Shown here: positions 42,471 to 50,975 of the stretch, piece by piece
How positions within the stretch are numbered: the first letter of the stretch is position 1
Layout of the letters: each line of letters opens with the position of its first letter
Assembly: GCA_036376135.1 (NCBI GenBank)
Contig: DASVAW010000059.1
Coordinates: forward strand, 1-64,000
Direction of reading: 5' to 3'
DNA from: Candidatus Polarisedimenticolaceae bacterium
GTDB taxonomy: Bacteria; Acidobacteriota; Polarisedimenticolia; Polarisedimenticolales; DASRJG01
Length of the DNA stretch: 64,000 nt
The notes under the pieces: model-generated
The model's input: only the letters and a program-made list of their open reading frames with translations
Database searches by the model: none
What the model was told of the DNA's origin: nothing
Translations under genes and position numbers: made by a program

Positions 42471-43235
42471 TCAACCCGACTCGGTGGGACCCGCCGATTC
42501 GTCGGGCATTCCCTCCACGAGAATCGGTTCGCTTTGCTCCGGAAGATGGGGCTTTCCCGAGAAGTCGATCCAGTGCCCGGACCGGGACGCTTTGGTTTCG
42601 AGGTAGAAGCGATTGTGCGGGTTGGGCGGCAGGATGTGGGGCACGCGACGCGAAACCCGGATGCCGTACTGCTCCAACTGCCGGATCTTCGACGGGTTGT
42701 TCGTGAGGAGTGCGACCGACTGCACGTCGAGGCTGGCGATCATGTGCGCCGCGATCGCGTAGTCCCGCTCGTCGTCACGGAAGCCGAGCGCCAGGTTCGC
42801 CTCGACGGTGTCCATGCCGCGATCCTGAAGCGCGTACGCGCGGATCTTGTTGATCAACCCGATCCCGCGCCCCTCCTGACGCAGGTAGAGCAGCAGCCCC
42901 CGTTCCTCGCCCCCGAGCCTCCCCAAGGCCGCCTCCAGCTGGTCCCGGCAGTCGCACCGGAGGGAGCCGAGCGCATCGCCGGTCAGGCACTCGGAGTGGA
43001 GCCGCGTCGGCACGTCCGCCGCGCCGACGATGTCCCCCCGCACGATCGCGACGTGCTCCTTGCCGTCGCGGTTGTTCCAGAACGCGACGATCCGGAACGT
43101 GCCGAACCGGGTGGGGAGTTCGGCGACCCCGGTCACGCGAACACACAGTTTCTGCGGACCGTACCCTTCGCACTCGTGGACGCGATCCCGCTCGACGAGC
43201 GCTTCGAGCGTGGCGGCCGCTCCGGACATCGTCAT
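42471..43235 (-). CDS. ribA: GTP cyclohydrolase II
   Basis: This 254-residue protein has the zinc site Cys83, Cys94 and Cys96 (SECLTGDALGSLRCDCRDQL), then YLRQEGRGIGLINKIRAYAL with the substrate loop and LLTNNPSKIRQLEQYGI. It opens the imidazole ring of GTP, the first step of riboflavin synthesis. It is the stand-alone form without a RibB domain. Start overlaps the FAD oxidoreductase stop by ATGA; a second Met two residues later is an alternative. Its place at the end of a CarH-headed operon suggests light-linked flavin supply. Confidence 0.94.
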   Translation of the reverse strand: MTMSGAAATLEALVERDRVHECEGYGPQKLCVRVTGVAELPTRFGTFRIVAFWNNRDGKEHVAIVRGDIVGAADVPTRLHSECLTGDALGSLRCDCRDQLEAALGRLGGEERGLLLYLRQEGRGIGLINKIRAYALQDRGMDTVEANLALGFRDDERDYAIAAHMIASLDVQSVALLTNNPSKIRQLEQYGIRVSRRVPHILPPNPHNRFYLETKASRSGHWIDFSGKPHLPEQSEPILVEGMPDESAGPTESG

Positions 43236-44260
43236 GCCTCCGCGGAAAGGACCCGCGCGAGGGCGAGCCCGGAAAGGAAGGCCCCTTCCACACCGGCGGC
43301 GGGGTCGAACGCCTCACCCGCGAGGCCCAGCGCCCCGGCCCCTCGGCACGGTACCACGAGCGGTCCGGCGAGCGTCTCGCTCGGCGCGATCCGCGCACGA
43401 CGCCAGACGTGCGTCTGCAGCCACGCCGGTCGGCGCACCCAGTCCCCGTAAAGGCGCGCCGCCTCCTCGAGGATGGCCGCGCCCCACGACGCCGGCTCGG
43501 CCTCGAGGTGAGCCAGGGACCACGCGGGTCGGGCCTGCAGCACCAGCACGCGCGAGGCGGGCGAGCGACGCTTCGACGAGTCGTGGGACGCGACCTGAAG
43601 CACGGCCGACGACTCCGGGTAGGCAACGTGCCACGAAGGCTCGGGCGCGTCGGGCGGATACCCCGCGATCGTGGTCAGACACGGCACCGTCCCCAGGAGA
43701 GACAGCGGCCCTTCCACGCGCTCCAGTGTCTCCCGCGCCGCCGGCGCCGACGAGAGCAGGGCCAAGACGCTCTCCACCGGCAGCGTGAGGAACAGCCGAT
43801 TGGCGAGGATCGTCGAGCCGTCCGCGACGACGGCGCGCCAGCCGTCGCCCGTCGGCTCGACGAATCGCACGTTCGAGCGCAGCCGCACGTCGAGGCCACG
43901 CGCGAGGTGTTTCGGGAAGACGGACACGCCGTCGGCGTACGCGATGCTGCGCTGACCGTCCCGAAACGCCGCCGGGTGGCACGGCGGACCCGCCCCCGAC
44001 GATCGCGTGGGCCAGCCCTCCGCTGGAGCACCGTCGACTCCCCCGAGGGCGGCGAGGAAGCGCGGGTCGGCCCCGTGGAGGAAGAGGACGCCGTGATCGA
44101 CGGGCTGACCGTTCACGCGCCGCGTGGCGCAGCGGCCGCCGACCCCCGCCGCGCGCTCGAGCACGATCGTCCTCGCCCCGGCCTGCGAGAGAGCGCGCGC
44201 GCAGGCGAGACCGGCGACGCCCGCACCGACGCCCAGGACGTCGGTTAGCTCCGGCTTCAT
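43232..44260 (-). CDS. FAD-dependent oxidoreductase (renalase/amine-oxidase-like)
   Basis: ATG 44260 gives 342 residues; the longer open frame upstream belongs to other genes. GVGAGVAGLACARAL (10-24) and VLERAAGVGGRCATRRVNG are the FAD-binding dinucleotide fold and the following arginine motif. DHGVLFLHG matches the renalase-like branch. GLAGEAFDPAAGVEGAFLSG closes the FAD site. The substrate is unknown. Proteins of this type often lie beside LitR/CarH regulators. It is coupled to ribA by ATGA. Confidence 0.86.
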   Translation of the reverse strand: MKPELTDVLGVGAGVAGLACARALSQAGARTIVLERAAGVGGRCATRRVNGQPVDHGVLFLHGADPRFLAALGGVDGAPAEGWPTRSSGAGPPCHPAAFRDGQRSIAYADGVSVFPKHLARGLDVRLRSNVRFVEPTGDGWRAVVADGSTILANRLFLTLPVESVLALLSSAPAARETLERVEGPLSLLGTVPCLTTIAGYPPDAPEPSWHVAYPESSAVLQVASHDSSKRRSPASRVLVLQARPAWSLAHLEAEPASWGAAILEEAARLYGDWVRRPAWLQTHVWRRARIAPSETLAGPLVVPCRGAGALGLAGEAFDPAAGVEGAFLSGLALARVLSAEA

Positions 44261-44295
44261 GGATCGATCATCGTAGGAGAGCCCTGCCCGGGCCG

Positions 44296-44943
44296 CTACG
44301 TTCCGGAAGGGATCGCCTTTCCGAAACGGGCCGGGAGGTGGAAATCGGCGGGACTCGCGAGTGTGGGCGACCACGCCTGGAACTCCGCCGCGCCCGACAC
44401 CGGCCGCTCGATCCGATAGACGTTCGTCCGGAGGGTCCCCGGGCCGTTCAGTCCGATGGCAGCCCACGGCAGACGCACCTGGACGGTCCACAACGCGGCA
44501 GCGCGATCCACGCGAACCGTCCAGCGAAGCCCCGCGGCCGACCACCCGCGATCGACGTGCATCGTGCGCCGATCGCCGTCGGGATTGTCGACCCAGGCAT
44601 CGAACAGCGTTCCGAGCGGGTTCCACTCGAGTTCGGCGTAGGCCGACGGGGTCTCCGCGCCCGCGGCGACGAACCACTCGACGACCTCCTCCTCCCAGAG
44701 CGGCGCATCGCGGAGAAGATGGGTGGACCAGATGTCCCGGTCCCGACAGCGCACCTGCAAGTGCAGGGCCGCCGGATCCCAAACGAGCCGGGCCTGGGTC
44801 GGGTGCGCCGCGGGCGAACCGTCGGTCGCGCGGACCAGCTCGAGAGGCGGGAAGTCGTCCCACGACTGGGGACGGCTCCACAGGTCCCGCTCGGAGACTC
44901 GGCCGCGGGACGGGACGAGGTGCTCCGGAACCGGTCCCGTCAA
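44296..44943 (-). CDS. CBM9-like carbohydrate-binding fold protein
   Basis: TTG 44943 overlaps the carH stop as TTGA and gives 215 residues. ARLVWDPAALHLQVRCRDRD, EEEVVEWFVAAG and YAELEWNPLGTLFDAWVDNP follow the CBM9-like beta-sandwich pattern, with VRLPWAAIGL near the end. No signal peptide is seen, so it seems cytoplasmic, which is odd for a glycan-binding fold. Its ligand in this light-regulated context is unknown. Confidence 0.75.
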   Translation of the reverse strand: MTGPVPEHLVPSRGRVSERDLWSRPQSWDDFPPLELVRATDGSPAAHPTQARLVWDPAALHLQVRCRDRDIWSTHLLRDAPLWEEEVVEWFVAAGAETPSAYAELEWNPLGTLFDAWVDNPDGDRRTMHVDRGWSAAGLRWTVRVDRAAALWTVQVRLPWAAIGLNGPGTLRTNVYRIERPVSGAAEFQAWSPTLASPADFHLPARFGKAIPSGT

Positions 44944-45899
44944 CGGTCGGCGCCCCGGAGCCGCGACAGCTCCGCGCGGAAAAGGGCGACGTCGTCGACG
45001 ACCACCGCTTGCGCGAGACGGGCGGCATCCTCGAAACGACGCGCGGATCCGCCGCCGAGAAGCAGCGCGGTCCCGTCGGGGAGCGCGCGACGCAACCGGA
45101 GCAGCTCCGCCGCGAGATCCCCGTCGCGATCGCGGAACACCACGCTGAGGGCGACCGCGCGTGCACCGCGTTCGACCGCCACCTGAGCGAGGTCCTCCAC
45201 CGGCACGTTCGGCCCGAGGTAGGTCACCCGCCATCCCTCCGCCGCGGCGACGACCGACGCCATCAGGGCGCCGAGCTCGTGTTGTTCCTCGGGAGGCGTC
45301 GTCACCACGATCTCCGGTCCCGCGAACGATCGGGCGTGACTTTCCCGCAACGCGTCGAGCAGGGCGCGCACCAGGGCGGACGCGAGGTGCTCGTGGTGGA
45401 TGCGCATCGAGCCACGCAGCCACTCGTCTCCGACCGCGTTCATGAGGGGCACGAGGAGCTGCTGCAGGAGGACCGGCGTCGCGAGATCGATCGCGGCGCC
45501 GTGAAGCACGGCTCGGAGGCGCTCCCCGTCGAGTGCGCGAACGGCCTCCAGGGCGGCGCCGAACCGCGCCGCGGCGACGGGGTCGCCCGGAACGGGCTCC
45601 GCGGCACGGGGAGCCTGCTGCACGGCGGATTCGTCCGCTTCGACCACGCGACGCAGTCTCGGCGTGTCGAGGGAGGCGACCTGCCCGATCGCGCGGCCGA
45701 GCAGCGTGGCCCTGCGCAGGAGCAGGAGCCGATCGAGATCGTCGTCGGAGTACAGACGTCGATTGGTCGTCGACCGCCGGGGGCTGACCGCGCGATAGCG
45801 ACGTTCCCAGACGCGGATCACGTCCGGGCTGAGCCCCGTGCGGCGGGAAACCACCTGGATCGGATGTCTGGGCTCGGAAGTCGCGTCCGCGTCGCGCAC
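44940..45899 (-). CDS. CarH/LitR-type B12-dependent photoreceptor repressor
   Basis: This 319-residue protein has an N-terminal MerR HTH (PIQVVSRRTGLSPDVIRVWE, RRLYSDDDLDRLLLL). A four-helix bundle has Trp160-x9-Glu170-His171, the Wx9EH motif that caps adenosylcobalamin in CarH. The cobalamin domain has Glu-Gln-His207-x2-Gly, the lower-ligand motif. In the dark, CarH tetramers with AdoCbl repress their promoters, and light breaks the Co-C bond and releases DNA. Leu161 stands where Thermus CarH has His132 (from memory). GTG start; a TTGACA promoter places transcription at the start codon. Confidence 0.88.
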   Translation of the reverse strand: MRDADATSEPRHPIQVVSRRTGLSPDVIRVWERRYRAVSPRRSTTNRRLYSDDDLDRLLLLRRATLLGRAIGQVASLDTPRLRRVVEADESAVQQAPRAAEPVPGDPVAAARFGAALEAVRALDGERLRAVLHGAAIDLATPVLLQQLLVPLMNAVGDEWLRGSMRIHHEHLASALVRALLDALRESHARSFAGPEIVVTTPPEEQHELGALMASVVAAAEGWRVTYLGPNVPVEDLAQVAVERGARAVALSVVFRDRDGDLAAELLRLRRALPDGTALLLGGGSARRFEDAARLAQAVVVDDVALFRAELSRLRGADR

Positions 45900-45905
45900 G
45901 GCGAG

Positions 45906-45934
45906 ACGTTAGCGGCGCGTTCAGCCACTGTCAA
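45906..45934 (-). promoter_or_regulatory. Promoter of the carH operon, probably leaderless
   Basis: On the minus strand TTGACA (45934-45929), 17 bases, TAACGT (45911-45906). Six bases then lead to GTG 45899, so the transcript should begin at or next to the start codon. CarH would be expected to bind here. Confidence 0.65.
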
Positions 45935-45986
45935 ACCCGACGACCTTTCGGAACGCGACAGCGCCTGGACACCCTCGTGACGGCGC

Positions 45987-46643
45987 TCACATCTGGATGA
46001 TGCCCCGTTTGAGCGCGAACCGGATCAACGCGGTTCGGTCGTGAACGTCGAGTTTCTCCATCAGGTGCTCGCGATGCGACATGGCGGTCTTCACGCTGAT
46101 CCCGAGGAGGTCGGCGACCTCCTTGTTCGACTTCCCTTCCGCGACGAGTTTGAGCACCTGCTTCTCGCGGTCCGTCAGCCGCTCGTACGGGTCGTCGCGC
46201 AGCGTCTCCGCAGCGGGCTGGCGGGCATCCTGGAACGCACCGCGCGCGATCTCGGGGTCGAGCACGAGCCCCCCCCGCGCCGCGGCGCGAATCGCCGCCA
46301 CGAGTTCCGAGCCGGCCGCCTTTTTCAGCACGTAGCCGGAGACTCCCGCTTTGAGGAAACGCGCGACGTACTCCCGATCGTCGTATTGCGTGAGGACGAG
46401 GATGCGGGCCCGGTCGTTCTCGGCGCGGATCGCGAGCGTCGCCTCGAGCCCGCCGAGTCCGGGCATGGCGACGTCCATGAGGATCACGTCGGGGTCGAGG
46501 CGACGGGCCTCCCGGATCGCCGCATGACCGTCCTCGGCCTCGCCGATCACCTCGACATCCCCCGCGGCCGCGAGCAGCGCACGCACGCCGTCGCGGACGA
46601 GCGCATGGTCGTCCACGATCAGGACCCGGATGGGGTCAGCCAC
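45987..46643 (-). CDS. NarL/LuxR-family response regulator
   Basis: GTG 46643 gives 218 residues and overlaps the kinase gene by eight bases. The receiver has VLIVDDHALVRDGVRALL, ILMDVAMPG with Asp57 as phosphorylation site, and GYVLKKAAGSEL. The output domain is LuxR type: LTDREKQVLKLVAEGKSNKE, then LLGISVKTAMSHREHLMEKL. It is the partner of the kinase just upstream and probably controls the adjacent cytochrome genes. Confidence 0.94.
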   Translation of the reverse strand: MADPIRVLIVDDHALVRDGVRALLAAAGDVEVIGEAEDGHAAIREARRLDPDVILMDVAMPGLGGLEATLAIRAENDRARILVLTQYDDREYVARFLKAGVSGYVLKKAAGSELVAAIRAAARGGLVLDPEIARGAFQDARQPAAETLRDDPYERLTDREKQVLKLVAEGKSNKEVADLLGISVKTAMSHREHLMEKLDVHDRTALIRFALKRGIIQM

Positions 46644-48498
46644 GCACGGCCTCCTTCCGAAGCGGCACGCGCAGGGCGACGTGCGTTCCCTCGCCCGGAG
46701 TCGACTCGACTCGGGCCTCCCCGCCGAGCGCCTGCATCCGCTCGCGCATCCCCAGCAGCCCCAGCCCCGCACCGTCGGGAGTCGGCGTGGCCGTCGCCGC
46801 GGGCACGAACCCCACGCCGTCATCCTCGATGTCGGCCCGCAACTCGTCGTCCAGGCAGGCGACCTGGATCCAGACCCGCTCCGCCCGGGAGTGGCGCGCC
46901 ACGTTGCTGAGCGCCTCCTGGAGCGCGCGGAACACCCCCAGCTCGACCTCCATGGGAAGAGGGCGTGCCGTCGCCTCGAAATCGACGTGCGCCCGGATCC
47001 CGAACGGCTCCAGGTGACGCTTCGCAAGCCACCGCACCGACGCCTCCAGCCCCAGGTCGTCCAGCACGCTCGGCCGAAGGTCGTAGATCACCCGGTGCAA
47101 CTCGTCGAGCGAGCGGACCACCAGTGCCTTGGCGTCGGCGAGGCGCTCGCGCGCGACGGCCAGGTCCTCGGAATCGGCCGCGAGATCGACGCTCATCCCG
47201 AGCGCCGCGATCGCCTGACAGGTGTCGTCGTGGAGCTCCCGGGCGATGCGCTTGCGCTCCTCCTCCTCGGCCCGAAGCAGCTTTCGAAGCAGAAGGCCGC
47301 GCTGCTCGTCTTTGAGCCGCAGCTCCGCGTACAGCCGCTGGAGCTCCCGGGTGCGCTCGTCGACGCGACGATCGAGGTCGCGGTTGGTCCGCGTGAGCGC
47401 GTCGTGCGACTCCTGGAGCGCGGCCCGCATCGCCTCGAACGCACGGCTGAGCGATCCGATCTCGTCCGAGCCCAATTGCGGGATCGGATGGGAGAGGTCC
47501 CCCGCCGCGATCCGCTGCGCCGCCGTGCCGAGCCGCGCGATCGGCTCGCGCACGCTCCACGCGACTCCGAGCGCGAGCACGAGGCCGAGCAGCGGCACGA
47601 TCGTCGCGAGCGCGTCCCACGGGCGCCGCGCCCGTCGAACGTCGGCGAAGAGCGTGGTCTCGGGCTCGCTGACGAGCACCCCCCACGGCACCACGGCCAC
47701 CGGCGCCCACGCGTGGTAGATCGGGTCCTCGTCCGAGGACGCCGCGGAGCCCGCGGTCCGTCGCGCCCGGAGCGTCGCGACGACCGCCGAGTCCGCGATC
47801 GAACCCGCCCGCGACGGATCGGTGGAGACGGCGATGACGCCGCGGTCGTCGAGGAGGTCCACGACCGCGCGCCCTCCCGGACCGAGCTCGGCGAGCGTCG
47901 CCGCCCAGGACGCCGACTGGACCTCCCAGATGGCGATCGCCGCCTGGACCCGGTGGCCGCTCGAATCGCGCAGCGCGACGGCGGCACCGACCACCGGGCT
48001 CCCGTCGGGAACCGTCAGGACACGCACGGCGCTGCGGCCGGTGGAGAGGACGTCCGCGGCGAACCGCACGGCTGCGTCCGCCTGGGAGGCCGAGGCGCCG
48101 CCGGCGGGCTCCTCCGCGAGGATCCGGCCCTCCGAGGAGACGAGCGCGACCGTGGTGACCATCCGCGAGCGGGCCCGAACGATGCGCATCGAGGTGCGCT
48201 GCGCGTCGGTCTCGCCGACCCACGGGGTCTGGGCGGGGACCGACGCGAGGTTCTCGAGCGTCTCGCGAAGGCGGTGCTCGCTCTGGTGGGCGACCGCGCG
48301 GGCGAGGGACAGCCGCTCGGCGATCACGCGCTGTCGGAGCGCCTCGACGCCGGCGAAACCGGCCCAGCCCAGGATCGCCGTGGGGGCGAGCACCGCCGCC
48401 AGCACGGCCGTAACCAGGCGCGCACGGAGACCGTGCCGCCACGACAGCGCATCGGTCGGGTGTTGCCCGGCGTCAGGCCTTTCGGCGGGCGGGATCAT
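46636..48498 (-). CDS. NarX-like membrane sensor histidine kinase (HisKA_3)
   Basis: This 620-residue protein has membrane helices at about 27-49 and 295-316 enclosing a Cache-like periplasmic sensor. A HAMP domain follows (about 317-370), then a coiled coil and the HisKA_3 helix RIARELHDDTCQAI with His423. The ATPase domain has EALSNVARHS, DDGVGF and GLGLLGMRERMQALGG. The ligand is unknown. ATG 48498 overlaps the cytochrome b gene by 26 bases, which ties the kinase to the electron-transfer genes. Confidence 0.92.
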   Translation of the reverse strand: MIPPAERPDAGQHPTDALSWRHGLRARLVTAVLAAVLAPTAILGWAGFAGVEALRQRVIAERLSLARAVAHQSEHRLRETLENLASVPAQTPWVGETDAQRTSMRIVRARSRMVTTVALVSSEGRILAEEPAGGASASQADAAVRFAADVLSTGRSAVRVLTVPDGSPVVGAAVALRDSSGHRVQAAIAIWEVQSASWAATLAELGPGGRAVVDLLDDRGVIAVSTDPSRAGSIADSAVVATLRARRTAGSAASSDEDPIYHAWAPVAVVPWGVLVSEPETTLFADVRRARRPWDALATIVPLLGLVLALGVAWSVREPIARLGTAAQRIAAGDLSHPIPQLGSDEIGSLSRAFEAMRAALQESHDALTRTNRDLDRRVDERTRELQRLYAELRLKDEQRGLLLRKLLRAEEEERKRIARELHDDTCQAIAALGMSVDLAADSEDLAVARERLADAKALVVRSLDELHRVIYDLRPSVLDDLGLEASVRWLAKRHLEPFGIRAHVDFEATARPLPMEVELGVFRALQEALSNVARHSRAERVWIQVACLDDELRADIEDDGVGFVPAATATPTPDGAGLGLLGMRERMQALGGEARVESTPGEGTHVALRVPLRKEAVRG

Positions 48499-49165
48499 TC
48501 CCCGCCTCCATCCTCTCGAGCTCGAGCGGGTGCTCGTGATGCATGCGCTCGCGGCTGATCTTCCCCGTGAAGATGGCCGTGTCGAACGGGAAGACGTCCG
48601 GCGAGAGATGCGCGTTGTAGATGTGCCACGTGATGACGACGAGGAAGGCCATCAGCCCCTCGTTGCTGTGGGCCACTTTCGCGGCCGGGACGAGCTGGCC
48701 GGGGAGGAAGGCGGTGAAGAAGACCGGATAGTAGAGGAGCAGGCCCGTGAACACCATGAGCAGGCCGCCCGCGACCATGCCCCAGTATTCGAACTTCTGA
48801 CGATAGTCGTAACGGTCGAACTTCGCGCCGTGCGACTCGAGTCCGAGGTAGTAACGCAGCGTCCGGATCGCGTCCGCGAAGTCCTGGCGCGTCGGCACCA
48901 TCGTGAGCTTGAAGCGACCGGTGAGCGAGAAGAAGCCCACGTAGAGGAGGTGGTAGACGCACAGGACCGAGAAGAGGATCCCGCTCACCCGGTGGACGAG
49001 CCGGAGCGTCTCGACGCCGCCGACCGCGGAGGAGAACGACTGGGCCCACCCCGCCGACCAGTACTTCTGCGGGAAACCCGTGACGGTGAGGATCGTGAAC
49101 AACGACATGATCGCGAAGTGCTCGAGGCGCTGCGCGACGTTGAATCGGACGATCTTCTCGCTCAT
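48473..49165 (-). CDS. Membrane cytochrome b subunit (formate dehydrogenase gamma/PhsC-like)
   Basis: ATG 49165 overlaps the cytochrome c stop as ATGA and gives 230 residues. Four to five membrane helices carry conserved His16, His58, His72, His166 and His181, enough for two b hemes (VAQRLEHFAIMS, LVHRVSGILFSVLCVYHLLY, VVITWHIYNAHLSPD). It probably exchanges electrons with quinol and passes them to or from the nine-heme cytochrome encoded upstream. A catalytic molybdenum or sulfur enzyme subunit is not nearby, so a stand-alone quinol-cytochrome path of the Cbc kind is likely. Confidence 0.88.
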   Translation of the reverse strand: MSEKIVRFNVAQRLEHFAIMSLFTILTVTGFPQKYWSAGWAQSFSSAVGGVETLRLVHRVSGILFSVLCVYHLLYVGFFSLTGRFKLTMVPTRQDFADAIRTLRYYLGLESHGAKFDRYDYRQKFEYWGMVAGGLLMVFTGLLLYYPVFFTAFLPGQLVPAAKVAHSNEGLMAFLVVITWHIYNAHLSPDVFPFDTAIFTGKISRERMHHEHPLELERMEAGNDPARRKA

Positions 49166-50223
49166 CGGTTCACCACCACGCGCCAGAGGTGCAGGAGGAT
49201 CTGGAGGCAGAGTCCCCCGATCATGAACGGGATCAGGACGAGGTAGCCGACCTTCACGAGCCACACGAGGGGTGCCTTTTCGAGGGTCGGCTCGTAGTGG
49301 GACAACCAGGCGGCCGGGAAGTTCTCGGTCGCGCCTTCATGACATTTCTGACAGGTCTTCGCGAGGTTCGCGCGGAGGACCGGCGAGTCGGGGTCGTCCG
49401 CCCTGGCGATGTCGTGAACGCCGTGGCAGTCGATGCACAGCGCCGTCGGACGCGGCGCGCCCGTTTCGGTGGAGTCCTTCGCCGCGGAGAGCTGCGTCGT
49501 CGTTCCGTGGAAGTCCCAGAGGTAGGTCTCCACCACGTTGGCGGACAGGCCGTACTTCTTCATCTTCTCGGGGTCCGAGTGGCACTTGCCGCACAACTCG
49601 TGCACCCGTACGAGCCAGGCCTGCTGCGTCGGATCCGGGATGTCGTGCGACCGGTGGCAGTCGGTGCAGACGGGAGCGTCCTGGTTCCCCTTCTCCAGCA
49701 GGGCCTTGCCGTGCACGCTCTCCGCCCACTTCCCGTTGACGTCGAAGTGGCAGCCCGCGCAGGTCTCCGAGATCCGCGTGCGCGGCTCGGAGGCCTTCTT
49801 CACGTCGTGCGCGCCGTGGCAGTCGATGCACGACGGCGCGGAGGAGTTGCCGCCGGCCCGGAGCTTCTCGTGCACGCCGTCCCCGGCCTGCTCGTACTTG
49901 TCGAGGTGGCAGGACTTGCAGCCGTCGAGGAAGCCCGCCTTGAATTCCGCCGCGTTCTTCGCCGACCGCGCCGGATGGGGGTAGGCGTCGTACCCCGCGT
50001 GGCAATCGGTGCATTCGAGGGAGGCGTGCACCGAGGAGGTGAACTTCTCCCGGTCCACGTGGACCGGAACCGATTCGCCGCTCGGCAGCGTCGCGGTCAT
50101 GGCCGCGTCCGCGTGGCACGAGAGGCAGCCGTCGAGCTGCGACCCCGCCGCCGTTTCGGCAGCGGTTCGCGCCGGAGCGAGGACTCCGGCCAACCCGACG
50201 GCAAGCACGAGCAGTCGTCGCAT
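49162..50223 (-). CDS. Nine-heme cytochrome c with C-terminal membrane anchor
   Basis: This 353-residue protein has a signal peptide (about 1-22) and nine CxxCH heme sites, starting at Cys33, 71, 102, 132, 155, 186, 211, 263 and 291. A single membrane helix near 320-344 precedes a short basic end. SCIDCHGAHD, VCTDCHRSHD and LCIDCHGVHD look like repeats of one two-heme unit. It should sit on the periplasmic face and take electrons from the cytochrome b encoded next (ATGA overlap). The terminal acceptor is unknown. Confidence 0.93.
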   Translation of the reverse strand: MRRLLVLAVGLAGVLAPARTAAETAAGSQLDGCLSCHADAAMTATLPSGESVPVHVDREKFTSSVHASLECTDCHAGYDAYPHPARSAKNAAEFKAGFLDGCKSCHLDKYEQAGDGVHEKLRAGGNSSAPSCIDCHGAHDVKKASEPRTRISETCAGCHFDVNGKWAESVHGKALLEKGNQDAPVCTDCHRSHDIPDPTQQAWLVRVHELCGKCHSDPEKMKKYGLSANVVETYLWDFHGTTTQLSAAKDSTETGAPRPTALCIDCHGVHDIARADDPDSPVLRANLAKTCQKCHEGATENFPAAWLSHYEPTLEKAPLVWLVKVGYLVLIPFMIGGLCLQILLHLWRVVVNR

Positions 50224-50506
50224 GGCGTCCCTTTCGATCCCTTTCCCGGGCCTGCCGACCGGGAGGGCGGTGCATGGGCGGCCTGGAGCCGAAGGTCGCC
50301 GACGTGGTCGACGAATGTAGCCTGAATCAAGATAAAAAGATAGAGAACTCGGTTTATCAAATGTATAATCCGGCTCGTACGCTCCTGTTCAGGGAAGCGA
50401 ACCGGCCGTGCCGGGTGGCGGCGCCGCGCTTTTTCGACGCTTCGAGTGCCTCCGCCCTCGCGCCGACCGATGCCGCCGGGCAAGCGACCCGGGGAGGCGG
50501 TCTGAA
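50224..50506. promoter_or_regulatory. Divergent control region of cytochrome operon and Rrf2 gene
   Basis: This 283-base gap has an unusually AT-rich patch at 50324-50370. GATAAA (50331-50336) and TTTATC (50353-50358) form an inverted repeat. On the minus strand TTGATA (50360-50355), 17 bases, TTTTAT (50337-50332) is a possible cytochrome promoter covered by the repeat. On the plus strand TATAAT (50364-50369) is a perfect -10 for the Rrf2 gene. I see no gene in the gap. Confidence 0.5.
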
Positions 50507-50974
50507 ATGCTGTCGCGGAGCTCCGAATACGCCATTCGCGCTCTTTCCTACATGGGGGCGCGGAAGGAACGGGCGTTCATGCTGAGCCGGGAGATCGCGG
50601 AAGAGCTCGGCATGCCGCCGCCGTTCCTCGCCAAGGTGCTGCAGACGCTGGCCGGAGCGGGAATCCTCGAGAGCCAGCGCGGGCGCGGCGGAGGCTTCCG
50701 CCTCGCGCGCGACCCCGAGAAGCTCTCCCTGTTCGAGGTCGTGGAGCCGTTCGACCACCTCGCCGATCGGAAGATCTGCGTGCTCGGCCAGAAGACCTGC
50801 TCGGAGGAGACGGCCTGCCCGCTCCACCACGCGTGGAAGGCCACGCGCGGGATGTTCCTGACGGCCCTCGAGGGAACGACGCTGGCCGCCGTCGAGCGGA
50901 TGAACGTCCCGGGCGGCTTCCCCTGGCGCGCCAAGCCGAATCCGGTGCCGCCGGCGACCGCCTCGAGGTCCTGA
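50507..50974 (+). CDS. Rrf2-family regulator with three conserved cysteines
   Basis: ATG 50507, preceded by GGGGAGG, gives 155 residues. MLSRSSEYAIRALSYMG, MLSREIAEELGMPPPFLAKV and LESQRGRGGGFRLARDP are the Rrf2 winged helix. Cys-x6-Cys-x5-Cys (CVLGQKTCSEETAC) resembles the Fe-S ligand set of IscR and NsrR, with one more residue in the first gap. It probably senses redox state, iron-sulfur status or nitric oxide. It is divergent from the multiheme cytochrome operon, which it likely controls. No isc or suf genes are nearby. Confidence 0.9.
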   Translation: MLSRSSEYAIRALSYMGARKERAFMLSREIAEELGMPPPFLAKVLQTLAGAGILESQRGRGGGFRLARDPEKLSLFEVVEPFDHLADRKICVLGQKTCSEETACPLHHAWKATRGMFLTALEGTTLAAVERMNVPGGFPWRAKPNPVPPATASRS

Positions 50975-50975
50975 C

